Source: Autumnicola lenta
GTDB lineage: Bacteria; Bacteroidota; Bacteroidia; Flavobacteriales; Flavobacteriaceae
Assembly: GCF_031846515.1 (NCBI RefSeq)
Contig: NZ_JAVRHO010000002.1
Coordinates: 1 to 64,000 of the forward strand
Length of the DNA stretch: 64,000 bases
Direction of reading: 5' to 3'
This document shows positions 1-8,119 of the stretch, piece by piece; the first letter of the stretch is position 1, and each line of letters opens with the position of its first letter. Position numbers and translations under genes: made by a program. The notes under the pieces were generated by a model that had not been told where the DNA came from, ran no database searches, and saw nothing but the letters and a program-made list of their open reading frames with translations.

Positions 1-114
1 AGAATAAAAATACAGGACTTCGACAAGCTCAGCCGGACTGGCAAACTCTTTGTCCCCCCGAGATTTACGAGTAAACAAATTTTTCCCTCCTTAGCTCCTT
101 AGCTCTTTTTTGCT

Positions 115-142
115 ACGAACTCCGAACTCTAAACTCCGAACT
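115..142. repeat. Degenerate 7-bp tandem repeat downstream of the first glycan gene
   Basis: Four contiguous heptamers (ACGAACT, CCGAACT, CTAAACT, CCGAACT) lie just past the 3' end of the wbaP-like gene. The rest of bases 1-146 is noncoding. It holds an 8-bp repeat (CTCCTTAG twice, near 87-105) and a short motif CTTCGACAAGCTCAGC near 18-33 that resembles dispersed intergenic repeats of Bacteroidetes. The same 7-bp period recurs at many other places in the window with different unit sequences. Confidence 0.8.
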
Positions 143-146
143 AACA

Positions 147-1541
147 TTACTGTCCCCTATAGAATATTATCGTACTGAAAGTTTTCAGAAGTATATCAAT
201 ATCCAGAAATAAGCCCCTGTGTTTAATATAGTACAGATCGTACTGAAGTTTTTCAAGACTATCGGTATGGGAGGTGCCGTAATTTGCCATTACCTGTGCC
301 CAGCCGGTAAGCCCGGGTTTAATCACATGCCGCGTTTCATAAAACGGAATTGCCTGCGATAACTCTTTTACGAAAACGGGCCTTTCAGGACGTGGACCTA
401 TCATGCTCATTTCCCCCTTAAGTACGTTTATAAATTGCGGAATTTCATCTATTCTGGATCGCCTGAGAAATTTTCCGAAGGGAGTAATCCGGAGGTCATC
501 TTTTTGAGCATATTGCGGCCCTGACATTTCAGCATCGCGAAGCATCGTCCGGAATTTTAATATTTTAAAGGTCTTTCCGTATTTGCCAATTCTTTCCTGT
601 GAATAAAACAACTTTCCCCGATTGGCAAACAGGTTCCCCAGCAGGATAAACGGTAAAATTAATAGACCAAAACATATTCCTACGATACCAGCTAATACAT
701 CAAAAATACGCGAGGAAAGCCTGTAAAACTGATTGGCATTATTCCTGCTAAAGGGAAAGTAGCGGTAAAAATCCTTATCGACTTTGTCTACAGGAATCCT
801 CCTCGTCGTTTCCTCGTAAACATGAAAATAATCCCTTATAGGAAAACCTCTCATAAGAAGCTCATTAAGCTGATTATATAGGGTTATCATCAAATTCCGT
901 TTATGTGCATGAGCCACGATAACTTCATTTATATGGTACTCCCCAACCACAGAAGATAACTCTTCCACCTTAAAGCGAATTAGCCCCTCATCTTCCAAAC
1001 CGGCTTCAAATTCGTTTTCCGTGTTTATATAACCAATAACAGAATAATTGGGATCTGAATTTCGTAGTGTATCCGCAATTAGTTTAATATCAAATGAATC
1101 GCCCACGACCAACACCCGTTTATAAAATCTCGGACTGGTAATTAAGTCAATATAAGCATACCTCCACAGTAACAAAATGCCGGCAATAGATAGAAAAAAG
1201 AAAAGAATTTGCAAACGATTTTCCGGAAGGCTGGGCGTAATGTAAGGAGTGAGAATATAAAATAGAACAGTAAGGGAAGTGGTGAGAATTACATTTTGAA
1301 AAACACTGTCGAACTTACTCGACTTCTGAAGGTCATAAAGTTCAAACACAGTAGCAAAAAAATTGAAAAAGACAACAAGAACCACTGTCCACACCCAATA
1401 TTGACTGTCTATTCTAAAGTAACTAAAATGAAAGATTATGCCTACAATGCTCAGCGCCAGAAGTACAAAAAAGGTATCAAAAAGACGCAAAAATATCTTT
1501 CGCTCGGAAATTTCAAAATGAAATATTGGCTTTTCAGACAT
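147..1541 (-). CDS. Polyprenyl-phosphate sugar-1-phosphate transferase (WbaP/WcaJ type)
   Basis: Likely initiates glycan synthesis by moving a sugar-1-phosphate from a UDP-sugar to undecaprenyl phosphate at the inner membrane. I start it at the internal Met giving 464 residues, because an upstream Met 60 bases earlier would overlap the preceding gene. The N-terminal ~130 residues contain four hydrophobic helices. A Rossmann-like region follows (VLVVGDS near 145). The C-terminal ~190 residues carry the catalytic domain, with a hydrophobic re-entrant helix, KFRTM, DEIPQFINVLKGEMSMIG and PGLTGWAQV. This long polytopic form is the PglC/WbaP superfamily member typical of exopolysaccharide and O-antigen loci. 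It is the last gene of a minus-strand run. The sugar (glucose, galactose or an acetamido sugar) cannot be told from sequence. Confidence 0.92.
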   Translation of the reverse strand: MSEKPIFHFEISERKIFLRLFDTFFVLLALSIVGIIFHFSYFRIDSQYWVWTVVLVVFFNFFATVFELYDLQKSSKFDSVFQNVILTTSLTVLFYILTPYITPSLPENRLQILFFFLSIAGILLLWRYAYIDLITSPRFYKRVLVVGDSFDIKLIADTLRNSDPNYSVIGYINTENEFEAGLEDEGLIRFKVEELSSVVGEYHINEVIVAHAHKRNLMITLYNQLNELLMRGFPIRDYFHVYEETTRRIPVDKVDKDFYRYFPFSRNNANQFYRLSSRIFDVLAGIVGICFGLLILPFILLGNLFANRGKLFYSQERIGKYGKTFKILKFRTMLRDAEMSGPQYAQKDDLRITPFGKFLRRSRIDEIPQFINVLKGEMSMIGPRPERPVFVKELSQAIPFYETRHVIKPGLTGWAQVMANYGTSHTDSLEKLQYDLYYIKHRGLFLDIDILLKTFSTIIFYRGQ

Positions 1542-1579
1542 GCACAGATTGATTCGGTAAGGAGGTAAAGATATAATTT

Positions 1580-2590
1580 TTAGCTTAGCAATTCCACCCA
1601 ATCGTCTTTAACTCGTTTCCAATCGAACCCCTCTGCTTTTTGACGCGCATTAGCGCTGAATCTTTGGGCTTCTCCGGGATCATTAATTAAAAACTGAATG
1701 GCTTCAACAGCTTCAATTTCATTATTTTTCTTAACAAGAAGCCCGTGCTCCCGATCCCTGATTAAATAAGGAATACCACCAACATTGGTAGAGACTACAG
1801 GTAAACCAAGCGCCATGGCTTCAATTACACTTATCGGTGTATTGTCTGTATTAGACGTATTTAAAAAAATGCCGTATTCTGAAGCGAGCGTAAGCCATTC
1901 TTCCTTCGGTAGTTTTCCGGAAAATATTACCGGAAGATGATGAGTTTTAGCAAATTTCTTACAAATATCGAGACTACCATCCTTTCCGGGACCGACCATA
2001 CATAATTCCGCGGCTGGAAAATCTTTCAGCAAAATCTTCAAAATCTTTAATGCCAGCATGGGATTATACACTTCTGCAAAGGAACGTACCCAGATTATCT
2101 TTGGCTCGATTTTCCTTCGCAGCTTGAATTTATAGTTTTTCAGCGGAATTGAATTCGGTATATATTTGAGATTCTCAAACCCGTGTTTGCTGAAAATGTT
2201 CATCAGGTATTGCGAAGGAGCTACATTGCAATAGGCTTTTCCGAAGAGCTCCTGAGAAATTTTTCGGTTGTTATTCAGCCTCTGTTCGAGATTTCCGCCA
2301 TGTAAAATCGGAATGTAAGCAAGATTATTTATTCGGCATAAATGTGCTGAAAGTACAGCATACCAAAAGTTTTTAGTGCTATAAGTATCAATTAGCACAA
2401 GATCGCATTTCCCAGCATTAACTGCAATGGTGCGCAGCATATCAACCAACCTCAACAACTGGTTTTTCTCTGAAGATGCAGTGTGAATATTAAAACCTTC
2501 GTTTTTTAGTAACGCAGAAAGGATATCTATGGCTGTGGGAGAAGCCCCTTGTGTTTCGAGCTTATTTCCAATGTAAATAAGACGCTTCAT
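1580..2590 (-). CDS. GT4-family glycosyltransferase, copy A of a tandem pair
   Basis: Predicted retaining GT-B glycosyltransferase of the GT4 family, cytosolic or membrane-associated. The start MKRLIYIGNK (336 residues) is chosen over a Met 51 bases upstream because it leaves 8 bp after the preceding gene and matches that gene's N-terminus. Donor-site features include ELCMVGPGKDGS near 210 and the E-x7-E region ISVIEAMALGLPVVSTNVGG near 270. It is clearly a paralogue of the gene upstream: both share IDTY, YIPILHGGNL, PNS, NYKF/NYPF, KIIWVR/RLLWVR and the C-terminal block. The two probably arose by tandem duplication and add successive or alternative sugars. Acceptor and donor are unknown. Confidence 0.88.
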   Translation of the reverse strand: MKRLIYIGNKLETQGASPTAIDILSALLKNEGFNIHTASSEKNQLLRLVDMLRTIAVNAGKCDLVLIDTYSTKNFWYAVLSAHLCRINNLAYIPILHGGNLEQRLNNNRKISQELFGKAYCNVAPSQYLMNIFSKHGFENLKYIPNSIPLKNYKFKLRRKIEPKIIWVRSFAEVYNPMLALKILKILLKDFPAAELCMVGPGKDGSLDICKKFAKTHHLPVIFSGKLPKEEWLTLASEYGIFLNTSNTDNTPISVIEAMALGLPVVSTNVGGIPYLIRDREHGLLVKKNNEIEAVEAIQFLINDPGEAQRFSANARQKAEGFDWKRVKDDWVELLS

Positions 2591-2598
2591 GAGAAGAG

Positions 2599-3612
2599 TT
2601 ATTTCAGCACCTGATTCCAGTCTTCCTTTACAACCTCCCAATCAAATTTTTCCACCTTCTTCCGGGCTTCCTTACAGATTTCCATGGTCTTTTTCGGGTC
2701 TTCAATTAATTCTGAAATAGCTGCAGCCATGGCTTCCCGGTTATCCTCCGGCACCAGCACTCCATCCTTCTTATCCTCTATAAGCATCGGCATTCCGCCA
2801 ACATTGGTAGACACCACGGGCAGACCGAGACCCATTGCTTCAATAACGCTAATTGGGGTATTATCTATAGTGGTGGTATTAATAAAGAAATCGTAGTCGA
2901 CTGAAAGAGCTGCCCATTCCCTCTTCTCCAGCTTTCCGGTAAAGCGTACCGGTAGTTTATGTTTACGCACATAAGACTTACACGCAGCCATACTACCATC
3001 CTTATCCGGACCAACCATACATAATTCGGTATCGGGATATTTTCTCATTAACTGAACAAGTACTTTTATTGCCAGCAGTGGATTATACCTTTTTTGAAAC
3101 CGCCGTACCCACAACAGTCGTGGCCGAAAGTTTTCCCGTTGTTTAAAAGGATAATTTCCCAGTTCAACAGAATTGGGAACTATCCTCGTATTATCAAAAC
3201 CTTTAGATTTAAAAATATTATACAAAAAAGCGGACGGTGCTATATTTACTTTTGCATGCCCAAAAAGTTTTCTGCTGTAGCTTTCCGAATCTTCAAGTCT
3301 TTCCGGCAGATTCCCTCCATGAAGAATGGGAATATAATCAAGTTTATAATGCTTACATGTTTTGCCCACCAGATAAGCATAGTAAAAATTTAACGCTCCG
3401 TAGGTATCAATAAGGACTACATCTGTCTCTTTATGATGCCTTACAACCATCGCGAGCATTTCTACTAACCGCAGGCCTTTATTACTTCTTGTCGAAGCTG
3501 TTCTTACCGCATACCCCTCTCTTTTCAGCATTTTGCTAAAAAAAGAAATATAAGTTGCCGTAAAGCTGTTAAGCTGCAAGTCGTTTCCTATGTAAAGGAT
3601 CCTTTTTGTCAT
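2599..3612 (-). CDS. GT4-family glycosyltransferase, copy B of a tandem pair
   Basis: 337-residue GT-B enzyme starting MTKRILYIGNDLQ, the second member of the duplicated pair. Visible landmarks are IPILHGGNLPERL near 105, LLWVRRF near 175, ELCMVGPDKDGS near 215 and the nucleotide-sugar-binding ISVIEAMGLGLPVVSTNVGG near 275. Its 5' end overlaps the 3' end of the membrane-protein gene by 44 bp, an unusually long overlap that suggests translational coupling. A later start would remove the conserved first beta strand, so I keep this one. It probably elongates the repeat unit begun by the WbaP-like enzyme. Confidence 0.88.
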   Translation of the reverse strand: MTKRILYIGNDLQLNSFTATYISFFSKMLKREGYAVRTASTRSNKGLRLVEMLAMVVRHHKETDVVLIDTYGALNFYYAYLVGKTCKHYKLDYIPILHGGNLPERLEDSESYSRKLFGHAKVNIAPSAFLYNIFKSKGFDNTRIVPNSVELGNYPFKQRENFRPRLLWVRRFQKRYNPLLAIKVLVQLMRKYPDTELCMVGPDKDGSMAACKSYVRKHKLPVRFTGKLEKREWAALSVDYDFFINTTTIDNTPISVIEAMGLGLPVVSTNVGGMPMLIEDKKDGVLVPEDNREAMAAAISELIEDPKKTMEICKEARKKVEKFDWEVVKEDWNQVLK

Positions 3613-4930
3613 CTACAATATATAATAATGCCAGGCCATATACGAAAGCCGGAAGGGCAATTCGCATGGCGGAATGGTTTATTGTTAAAAACCAAAATGC
3701 TAAGAACGCCAAAAAATAATAATTGTTTCTAAATTTTGTCCAAAAGATTATAGGAACAAATATAAGAATTAATAGAGCTGCTAATCCAAGCAAGCCATGT
3801 TCTGATAACATCCGGCTGATTTCGTTATGGCTGGCAATTTCCACACCCATTGTCTCCTCCCTGTATTCCATGCCTTTACCAACACCAATTCCAATAACCG
3901 GGTGATGAATAAAAGCCTCTAATTCTGTAGTGACAAGCTCTACCCTTCCGGTAGTAATATCAGATTTTAGTCTTCCCGCCGCATCCTGATTATTATATCT
4001 GTTACCTAATAAGCCCCCGGTTTGAATAAGGGAAAAGAACCATATTCCCACTGTGGCAATTCCCAAGATAATAATTTTGGAATTTAATTTTGCCTGTACT
4101 TTTCGATCCTGTTTATAATAATAAATTATTATAAAAGCTATTACGCAAACTATTGCGGTAAAAACCCCTCCCCGGGAAAATGTTATTAAAGCTCTGTAAC
4201 CTATCATCCCCAACAAAACCAGGTCGATGATGTTGATTAATTTATGTTGAATAGTAAACAACCTTGTAGCTACCAAGAAAGCCCCCATTCCCATAACTGT
4301 TGCAATTTGGTTTGGCCCATATCCTCCTGTAGCTGCATAGTTGGCCTGTAAATTAATCTTAACATCATTCATACTTGGGGTATAGAGGTATAAAAAAAAC
4401 ATTTGAGCCAATAATGGTAGGAGCAGCATCAAAATAACCCTCTGGAAATCTTCCTTCGCTATTTTCTTATAATAGCAGTATAGTGCAGAAATACCTAAAG
4501 CCACAGGACCACTCAAATTAAAAGCAATTTGGTTTCTAAATTCTGCTTCGTAACTCATTGTTATACTGGCTACGACAATTCCAGGGATAAGAATTAACAA
4601 ATAAGTCCAAAAAGGTGTTGTTCGGGACGACGTTCCTTTAAAAAACATACCAATCAACAGAAAAATGATCACCATATATTTCCCGGTCTCGTAGAAAACC
4701 ATTCCGTCGGTTTGTCTAAAAAAAACTTCGGCCCCGGCTATATATGCCGCTGCCATTAAGGCTTCACTATTTCGGTTTTCCCTAATAATTATTAATAAAG
4801 TAAAATATAACAGGACACCAAACAAAATAAACTGGGATGCCGGACGGTAGAGGTAAATAGCCATAGCTATTCCAAAATGAAGAAGGAGTAGTTCTACATA
4901 ATTATATTTATATCTTTTATTTTTGACCAT
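3569..4930 (-). CDS. O-antigen polymerase/ligase-like membrane protein (Wzy/WaaL superfamily)
   Basis: 453-residue polytopic membrane protein with about 11 hydrophobic segments, the hallmark of Wzy polymerases and WaaL-type ligases. Towards the C-terminal third it shows FSRGGVFTAIV (near 250) and a periplasmic stretch with IGIGVGKG followed by HNEISRMLSEHGLLGLAAL (near 365), matching the pattern of the O-antigen ligase family. It overlaps its upstream neighbour by 14 bp and its downstream neighbour by 44 bp, so it belongs to the same transcription unit. Polymerase and ligase cannot be separated by sequence. No Wzx flippase is seen in the window. Confidence 0.85.
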   Translation of the reverse strand: MVKNKRYKYNYVELLLLHFGIAMAIYLYRPASQFILFGVLLYFTLLIIIRENRNSEALMAAAYIAGAEVFFRQTDGMVFYETGKYMVIIFLLIGMFFKGTSSRTTPFWTYLLILIPGIVVASITMSYEAEFRNQIAFNLSGPVALGISALYCYYKKIAKEDFQRVILMLLLPLLAQMFFLYLYTPSMNDVKINLQANYAATGGYGPNQIATVMGMGAFLVATRLFTIQHKLINIIDLVLLGMIGYRALITFSRGGVFTAIVCVIAFIIIYYYKQDRKVQAKLNSKIIILGIATVGIWFFSLIQTGGLLGNRYNNQDAAGRLKSDITTGRVELVTTELEAFIHHPVIGIGVGKGMEYREETMGVEIASHNEISRMLSEHGLLGLAALLILIFVPIIFWTKFRNNYYFLAFLAFWFLTINHSAMRIALPAFVYGLALLYIVDDKKDPLHRKRLAA

Positions 4931-7310
4931 TTCCTTTTCCTCCTCTTAGCCTATCATAGAACCCTATCAATTTTGGCAAAACTGCGGCGCGGGTGTAATT
5001 ATTTTTAATGTGCAAATGTAAAGCCTGGGCATCTTCTTTCCTTTTTAGTGGATTATCATAATATTCAATAATTGCCTTTTCTAATGCTCCAACTTTTCCT
5101 GGAGTGACCAATATCCCCCTGTTTTTGAGAATTTCAGGACATTCCCCTACATTTGTAGAGATTACAGGAAGGCCTGACAAACCATATTCCAATATACTCA
5201 GCGGTAATGCTTCCCAATCGGAAGACAAAACAGCTAAGTCAGCATTATTTAAGTAGGGCATAACTTCTGTTGTCCCGGAGATTATTTCTACTTTCTCGGT
5301 GAGGGAATTTCTTTCAATAAACATTTTAAGTTTTGAAGAATAATTGTCCCTATAATCATTTCCTATTAACCTAAGAAAAATATTGGATTCTTTTTTTGAA
5401 AAGTTTCTAAAGGCTTTAAGTAAATTCAGATGATTTTTCGGCTGCCTTAAATTCGCGACATTTACTATAATGAAGCGTTTGTCATGCTTTCTTTTATTTT
5501 GCAAATGTAGCCTATTCTTATTAAGGATAAAATTTGGAAGTTTAATTACATGCTGGCTCTTTAGATTCTTTAGGGTCCATTTCTTTAGTTCCTCACTTAG
5601 TACCAAAACCCCGTCAAAATACACAGAAGAATATATCAGCGCTAAATTCATTCTTTTATTCTTTAGCCTGTTTCCATAATGATCGTGCCAAACCAATATA
5701 ACTTTAGTTCCAATTATTTTGAGCAATACCCCCAAAAACCAGGAAGTACCATGGGCGTGAATAATTTCAATTTTCTCTTCTTTTATAAAAGTCCGGAGTC
5801 TCTTAAGGGCGCACAAGTCGAGACTGTGCTTTTTATTCAGAAAAAGAAATCCTACTCCATCTCCCAGTTCTTTCTTCAACATTCCTTCTTCCCGGGTAGT
5901 ACATAAATATGAGGCTTCTAATTCTTCAGCTAAAACATTGGCAATATTTACCGCCATTCTTTCAGCGCCGCCAGGATTTAGACTATCAATCAGTTGTAAT
6001 ACACGTAGGTGTTTGGGGTTGTGAGTTGTCTGTTGTGAATTGTCGGTTATAGGTTGTGGATTATCGCCCTTATAACTATCAAAATTTAATGTTTGAGGTT
6101 TGGGATGTCGGATTCCATTTCTCAGGATTTCCTGGATCGCCTTTTTAAACTTCTCTAAAGTATAGTGCTGACTCCACTCTTGTGCCGCCAAAGACATCCT
6201 CCCCGACTCCTCCCTATCTTTTATTAGCTCAATTATCCTCTTTACCGTTTCTTCTAACACAGACCGGCTATTTACTCTCCACTCTCCACTCTCCACTACA
6301 TCAGTTTTATTCTCTCTGCTTTTTTTTCCCTTCTCCAAATCCTGAATCAAAATGCCACGACTCCCGTAATCAAGCATCCACGGCACACAGCTTACCGGAG
6401 TAGCAATGGGAATACAACCATACCACATTCCTTCCGCTACTGTTTTTGGCCAGCCTTCGCTGTTTGAAAGCAGAATCACGAAATGGGCCTTCTTATAAGC
6501 ACCTTTTAATTCCTCCAGGCTTTTCCGGCCTTTTAGTTTCACCAATTTTTGTAAATCTTTCTTTTGAATATAATTATTCAGAGAATCTTTTAGAATTCCA
6601 TCCCCGTAGATCTCTAGTTCTGACTTCACTCCTTGTTTATTAAGAGTTTCAATGAGTTCAATAGCTTCAAATACACCTTTTCCTTCCACCAGGTTTCCGG
6701 TAAAAATCAATTTATAAGGAGGACTGAAATCTTTGTGAATCGGCTCTTTATCTTTTGCTGAAAAGCTTGCGGTAAAAAACGGCAGTATATTATCCGACTG
6801 ATCCGGCCAGACGCCGTAAACCAAAACTTTTATATTCTTAGTTATAAAAGTTTTGTTTAAAATTTTCTTCTGGAGTTTGTAGGTCCAGGGTTGTTTGGAT
6901 TTTGGATCCCAGTTTCCGGCGTATTTTACGGTTTTAGGTTTCTTCGGAAAGAACATCTGGGCAATCGCAGCGAGTAAACCAATATTTCCAGGACACCTTA
7001 AATGTAAATGATCTGCCCTTTGCATTGCATGAAGAATCTTAATGAAGATAATGGGAATTTTAAATATAGACTTTAAAACCGAAAGAATTGACAGGAGATT
7101 AAAAACAGGAATAGAAGTGAAAATTATTTCCTTATGTTCATAAGCTTTACCGAAATTTAAATCCCCCCCTCCGGGGGCTCGGGGGGATATAACTTCCACC
7201 TCATCCACCTCCTTAAACCATAGGTTCATTTCCCGCACATAAGGACTGTAGGCATAAAACCTACCTGCTTGCTGGTAGTGGATTACATGGGTAAATACTG
7301 CGAGCCGCAT
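4917..7310 (-). CDS. Fused double GT4 glycosyltransferase with repeat-derived linker
   Basis: Two complete GT-B enzymes occur in one 797-residue frame. Residues 1-415 form the first, with RADHLHLRCPGN, a donor region LIFTGNLVEGKGVFEAI and NSEGWPKTVAEGMWYG. Residues 435-797 form the second, beginning LRVLQLIDSLNPGGAERMA, the usual N-terminus of a separate GT4 enzyme but with Leu where Met normally sits, and ending with DWEALPLSILEYGLSGLPV. The linker around 415-434 is encoded by a 7-bp tandem repeat. Two more repeat-like inserts lie in the first domain. The start (MRLAVFTHVIHY) overlaps the methyltransferase stop as TAATG. An alternative start 42 bases upstream is less likely. The fusion may let one protein add two sugars, but this is inference. 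Confidence 0.85.
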   Translation of the reverse strand: MRLAVFTHVIHYQQAGRFYAYSPYVREMNLWFKEVDEVEVISPRAPGGGDLNFGKAYEHKEIIFTSIPVFNLLSILSVLKSIFKIPIIFIKILHAMQRADHLHLRCPGNIGLLAAIAQMFFPKKPKTVKYAGNWDPKSKQPWTYKLQKKILNKTFITKNIKVLVYGVWPDQSDNILPFFTASFSAKDKEPIHKDFSPPYKLIFTGNLVEGKGVFEAIELIETLNKQGVKSELEIYGDGILKDSLNNYIQKKDLQKLVKLKGRKSLEELKGAYKKAHFVILLSNSEGWPKTVAEGMWYGCIPIATPVSCVPWMLDYGSRGILIQDLEKGKKSRENKTDVVESGEWRVNSRSVLEETVKRIIELIKDREESGRMSLAAQEWSQHYTLEKFKKAIQEILRNGIRHPKPQTLNFDSYKGDNPQPITDNSQQTTHNPKHLRVLQLIDSLNPGGAERMAVNIANVLAEELEASYLCTTREEGMLKKELGDGVGFLFLNKKHSLDLCALKRLRTFIKEEKIEIIHAHGTSWFLGVLLKIIGTKVILVWHDHYGNRLKNKRMNLALIYSSVYFDGVLVLSEELKKWTLKNLKSQHVIKLPNFILNKNRLHLQNKRKHDKRFIIVNVANLRQPKNHLNLLKAFRNFSKKESNIFLRLIGNDYRDNYSSKLKMFIERNSLTEKVEIISGTTEVMPYLNNADLAVLSSDWEALPLSILEYGLSGLPVISTNVGECPEILKNRGILVTPGKVGALEKAIIEYYDNPLKRKEDAQALHLHIKNNYTRAAVLPKLIGFYDRLRGGKGNGQK
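6018..6066. repeat. 7-bp tandem repeat inside the GT fusion linker
   Basis: Seven contiguous degenerate heptamers on the plus strand: GTTGTGA, GTTGTCT, GTTGTGA, ATTGTCG, GTTATAG, GTTGTGG, ATTATCG. Read from the minus strand they encode a Pro/Gln/Asn/Thr-rich spacer (DNPQPITDNSQQTTHNP) between the two glycosyltransferase domains. The array is 49 bp, not a multiple of three, so expansion by single units would shift the frame of the second domain. Confidence 0.85.
6271..6298. repeat. 7-bp tandem repeat inside the first GT domain
   Basis: Four heptamers (TTTACTC, TCCACTC, TCCACTC, TCCACTA) sit within the coding frame and encode ESGEWRVNS. The complementary unit AGTGGAG is the same one found at the 3' end of neuA (39036-39070) and downstream of neuB (33322-33356), which links this coding insert to an intergenic repeat class. 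Confidence 0.8.
7161..7190. repeat. GC-rich palindromic repeat-like insert in GT coding sequence
   Basis: A C-run/G-run palindromic stretch (CCCCCCCTCCGGGGGCTCGG) interrupts an otherwise AT-rich gene and encodes SPRAPGGGD near residues 41-50. Similar 'AATCCCC...GGGGATT' sequences are common as intergenic repeats in flavobacteria, and a CCCCTAAATCCCC motif occurs after neuC near 36890. That this is a repeat insertion is inference. Confidence 0.5.
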
Positions 7311-8119
7311 TAGAGGGATCTTTTTTTCATTAAGAGGCTTAAATGCATGCAATCGAACATTTCATTATCAGATTTTAGCGAGTTTTCCCAGTCTTCCTGG
7401 TGCCATGCTTTAGCTTTATGCACTCTCTTTTCTTTAGAAATCGGCAGGAAATTAATAAAAGTGCTCCATTTTGCTTTACCTAAAACTGCCCTACGCTCTT
7501 TTATCTCAAAAGCTTTTTCAAACTTATAATAAGTTGTTCTGGAAAAAGGCCACTCCCAATCTTTATCACTTTGGAAGGGCCGGTAAATGCTTCTAATAAA
7601 CCTTATAGGTAAACTGGTCTGCAGGGGATCATGACTCACTATTGTTCCTTCATTGCTTAGCTTTTCCTGAAGTTTAGCGATAAGTTCATCCACATCCCTA
7701 AAGTGATGCAGTACCCCGTAGGCATAGATCAGGTCAAAATCTTTTTCCCTGAATTCTTCTGAAAGAAAATCCATAACCTCTGCACTGGCTCGGGAAAGCT
7801 TCTCCAATCGCCGGTTCAGGCTGTTAATACCCTTTGGGCTTAAATCTATTCCAAGATATTCCCTGGAATTTTGAGCCAGGTAAAAACTCAGGGAGTTTCC
7901 GGCATGGCATCCAAGGTCCAAAACTTTCTTTCGGGAAAGATCCCCAAACCAATTTTTATGAAGTTCGTAAATATCCCGCTCTACCCCAATGTCTTTTTTG
8001 ATCCGGTTCAAGGCACCATTTCTAAAATAAGACCACAACCGGGTAGCAGCATTTTTATGCTTGGTATCATAAAATTCCTTCTGCCTTGCATTTAGAAGTT
8101 TGCGTTCTTCAGACTTCAT
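7310..8119 (-). CDS. Class I SAM-dependent methyltransferase
   Basis: 269-residue Rossmann methyltransferase. Motif I is VLDLGCHAGNSL near residue 66, the acidic strand-2 end is YLGIDLSPKG near 90, and motif II/III is FDLIYAYGVLHHF near 130. An N-terminal basic helix (YDTKHKN...LWSYFRNGALNRIKKD) precedes the fold. It likely methylates a sugar hydroxyl or a glycan precursor, given that every neighbour is a glycosyltransferase. Its stop codon overlaps the start of the fused glycosyltransferase (TAATG) and its start overlaps the upstream GT2 gene by 11 bp, so the genes are translationally coupled. The substrate is unknown. Confidence 0.85.
   Translation of the reverse strand: MKSEERKLLNARQKEFYDTKHKNAATRLWSYFRNGALNRIKKDIGVERDIYELHKNWFGDLSRKKVLDLGCHAGNSLSFYLAQNSREYLGIDLSPKGINSLNRRLEKLSRASAEVMDFLSEEFREKDFDLIYAYGVLHHFRDVDELIAKLQEKLSNEGTIVSHDPLQTSLPIRFIRSIYRPFQSDKDWEWPFSRTTYYKFEKAFEIKERRAVLGKAKWSTFINFLPISKEKRVHKAKAWHQEDWENSLKSDNEMFDCMHLSLLMKKRSL

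Noticed and set aside
3569..3612. Frameshift or assembly error suspected at the 44-bp overlap of the Wzy-like and GT4 genes
   Set aside because: Both proteins are complete at the overlapping ends and the GT4 start aligns with its paralogue, so a real overlap is simpler.
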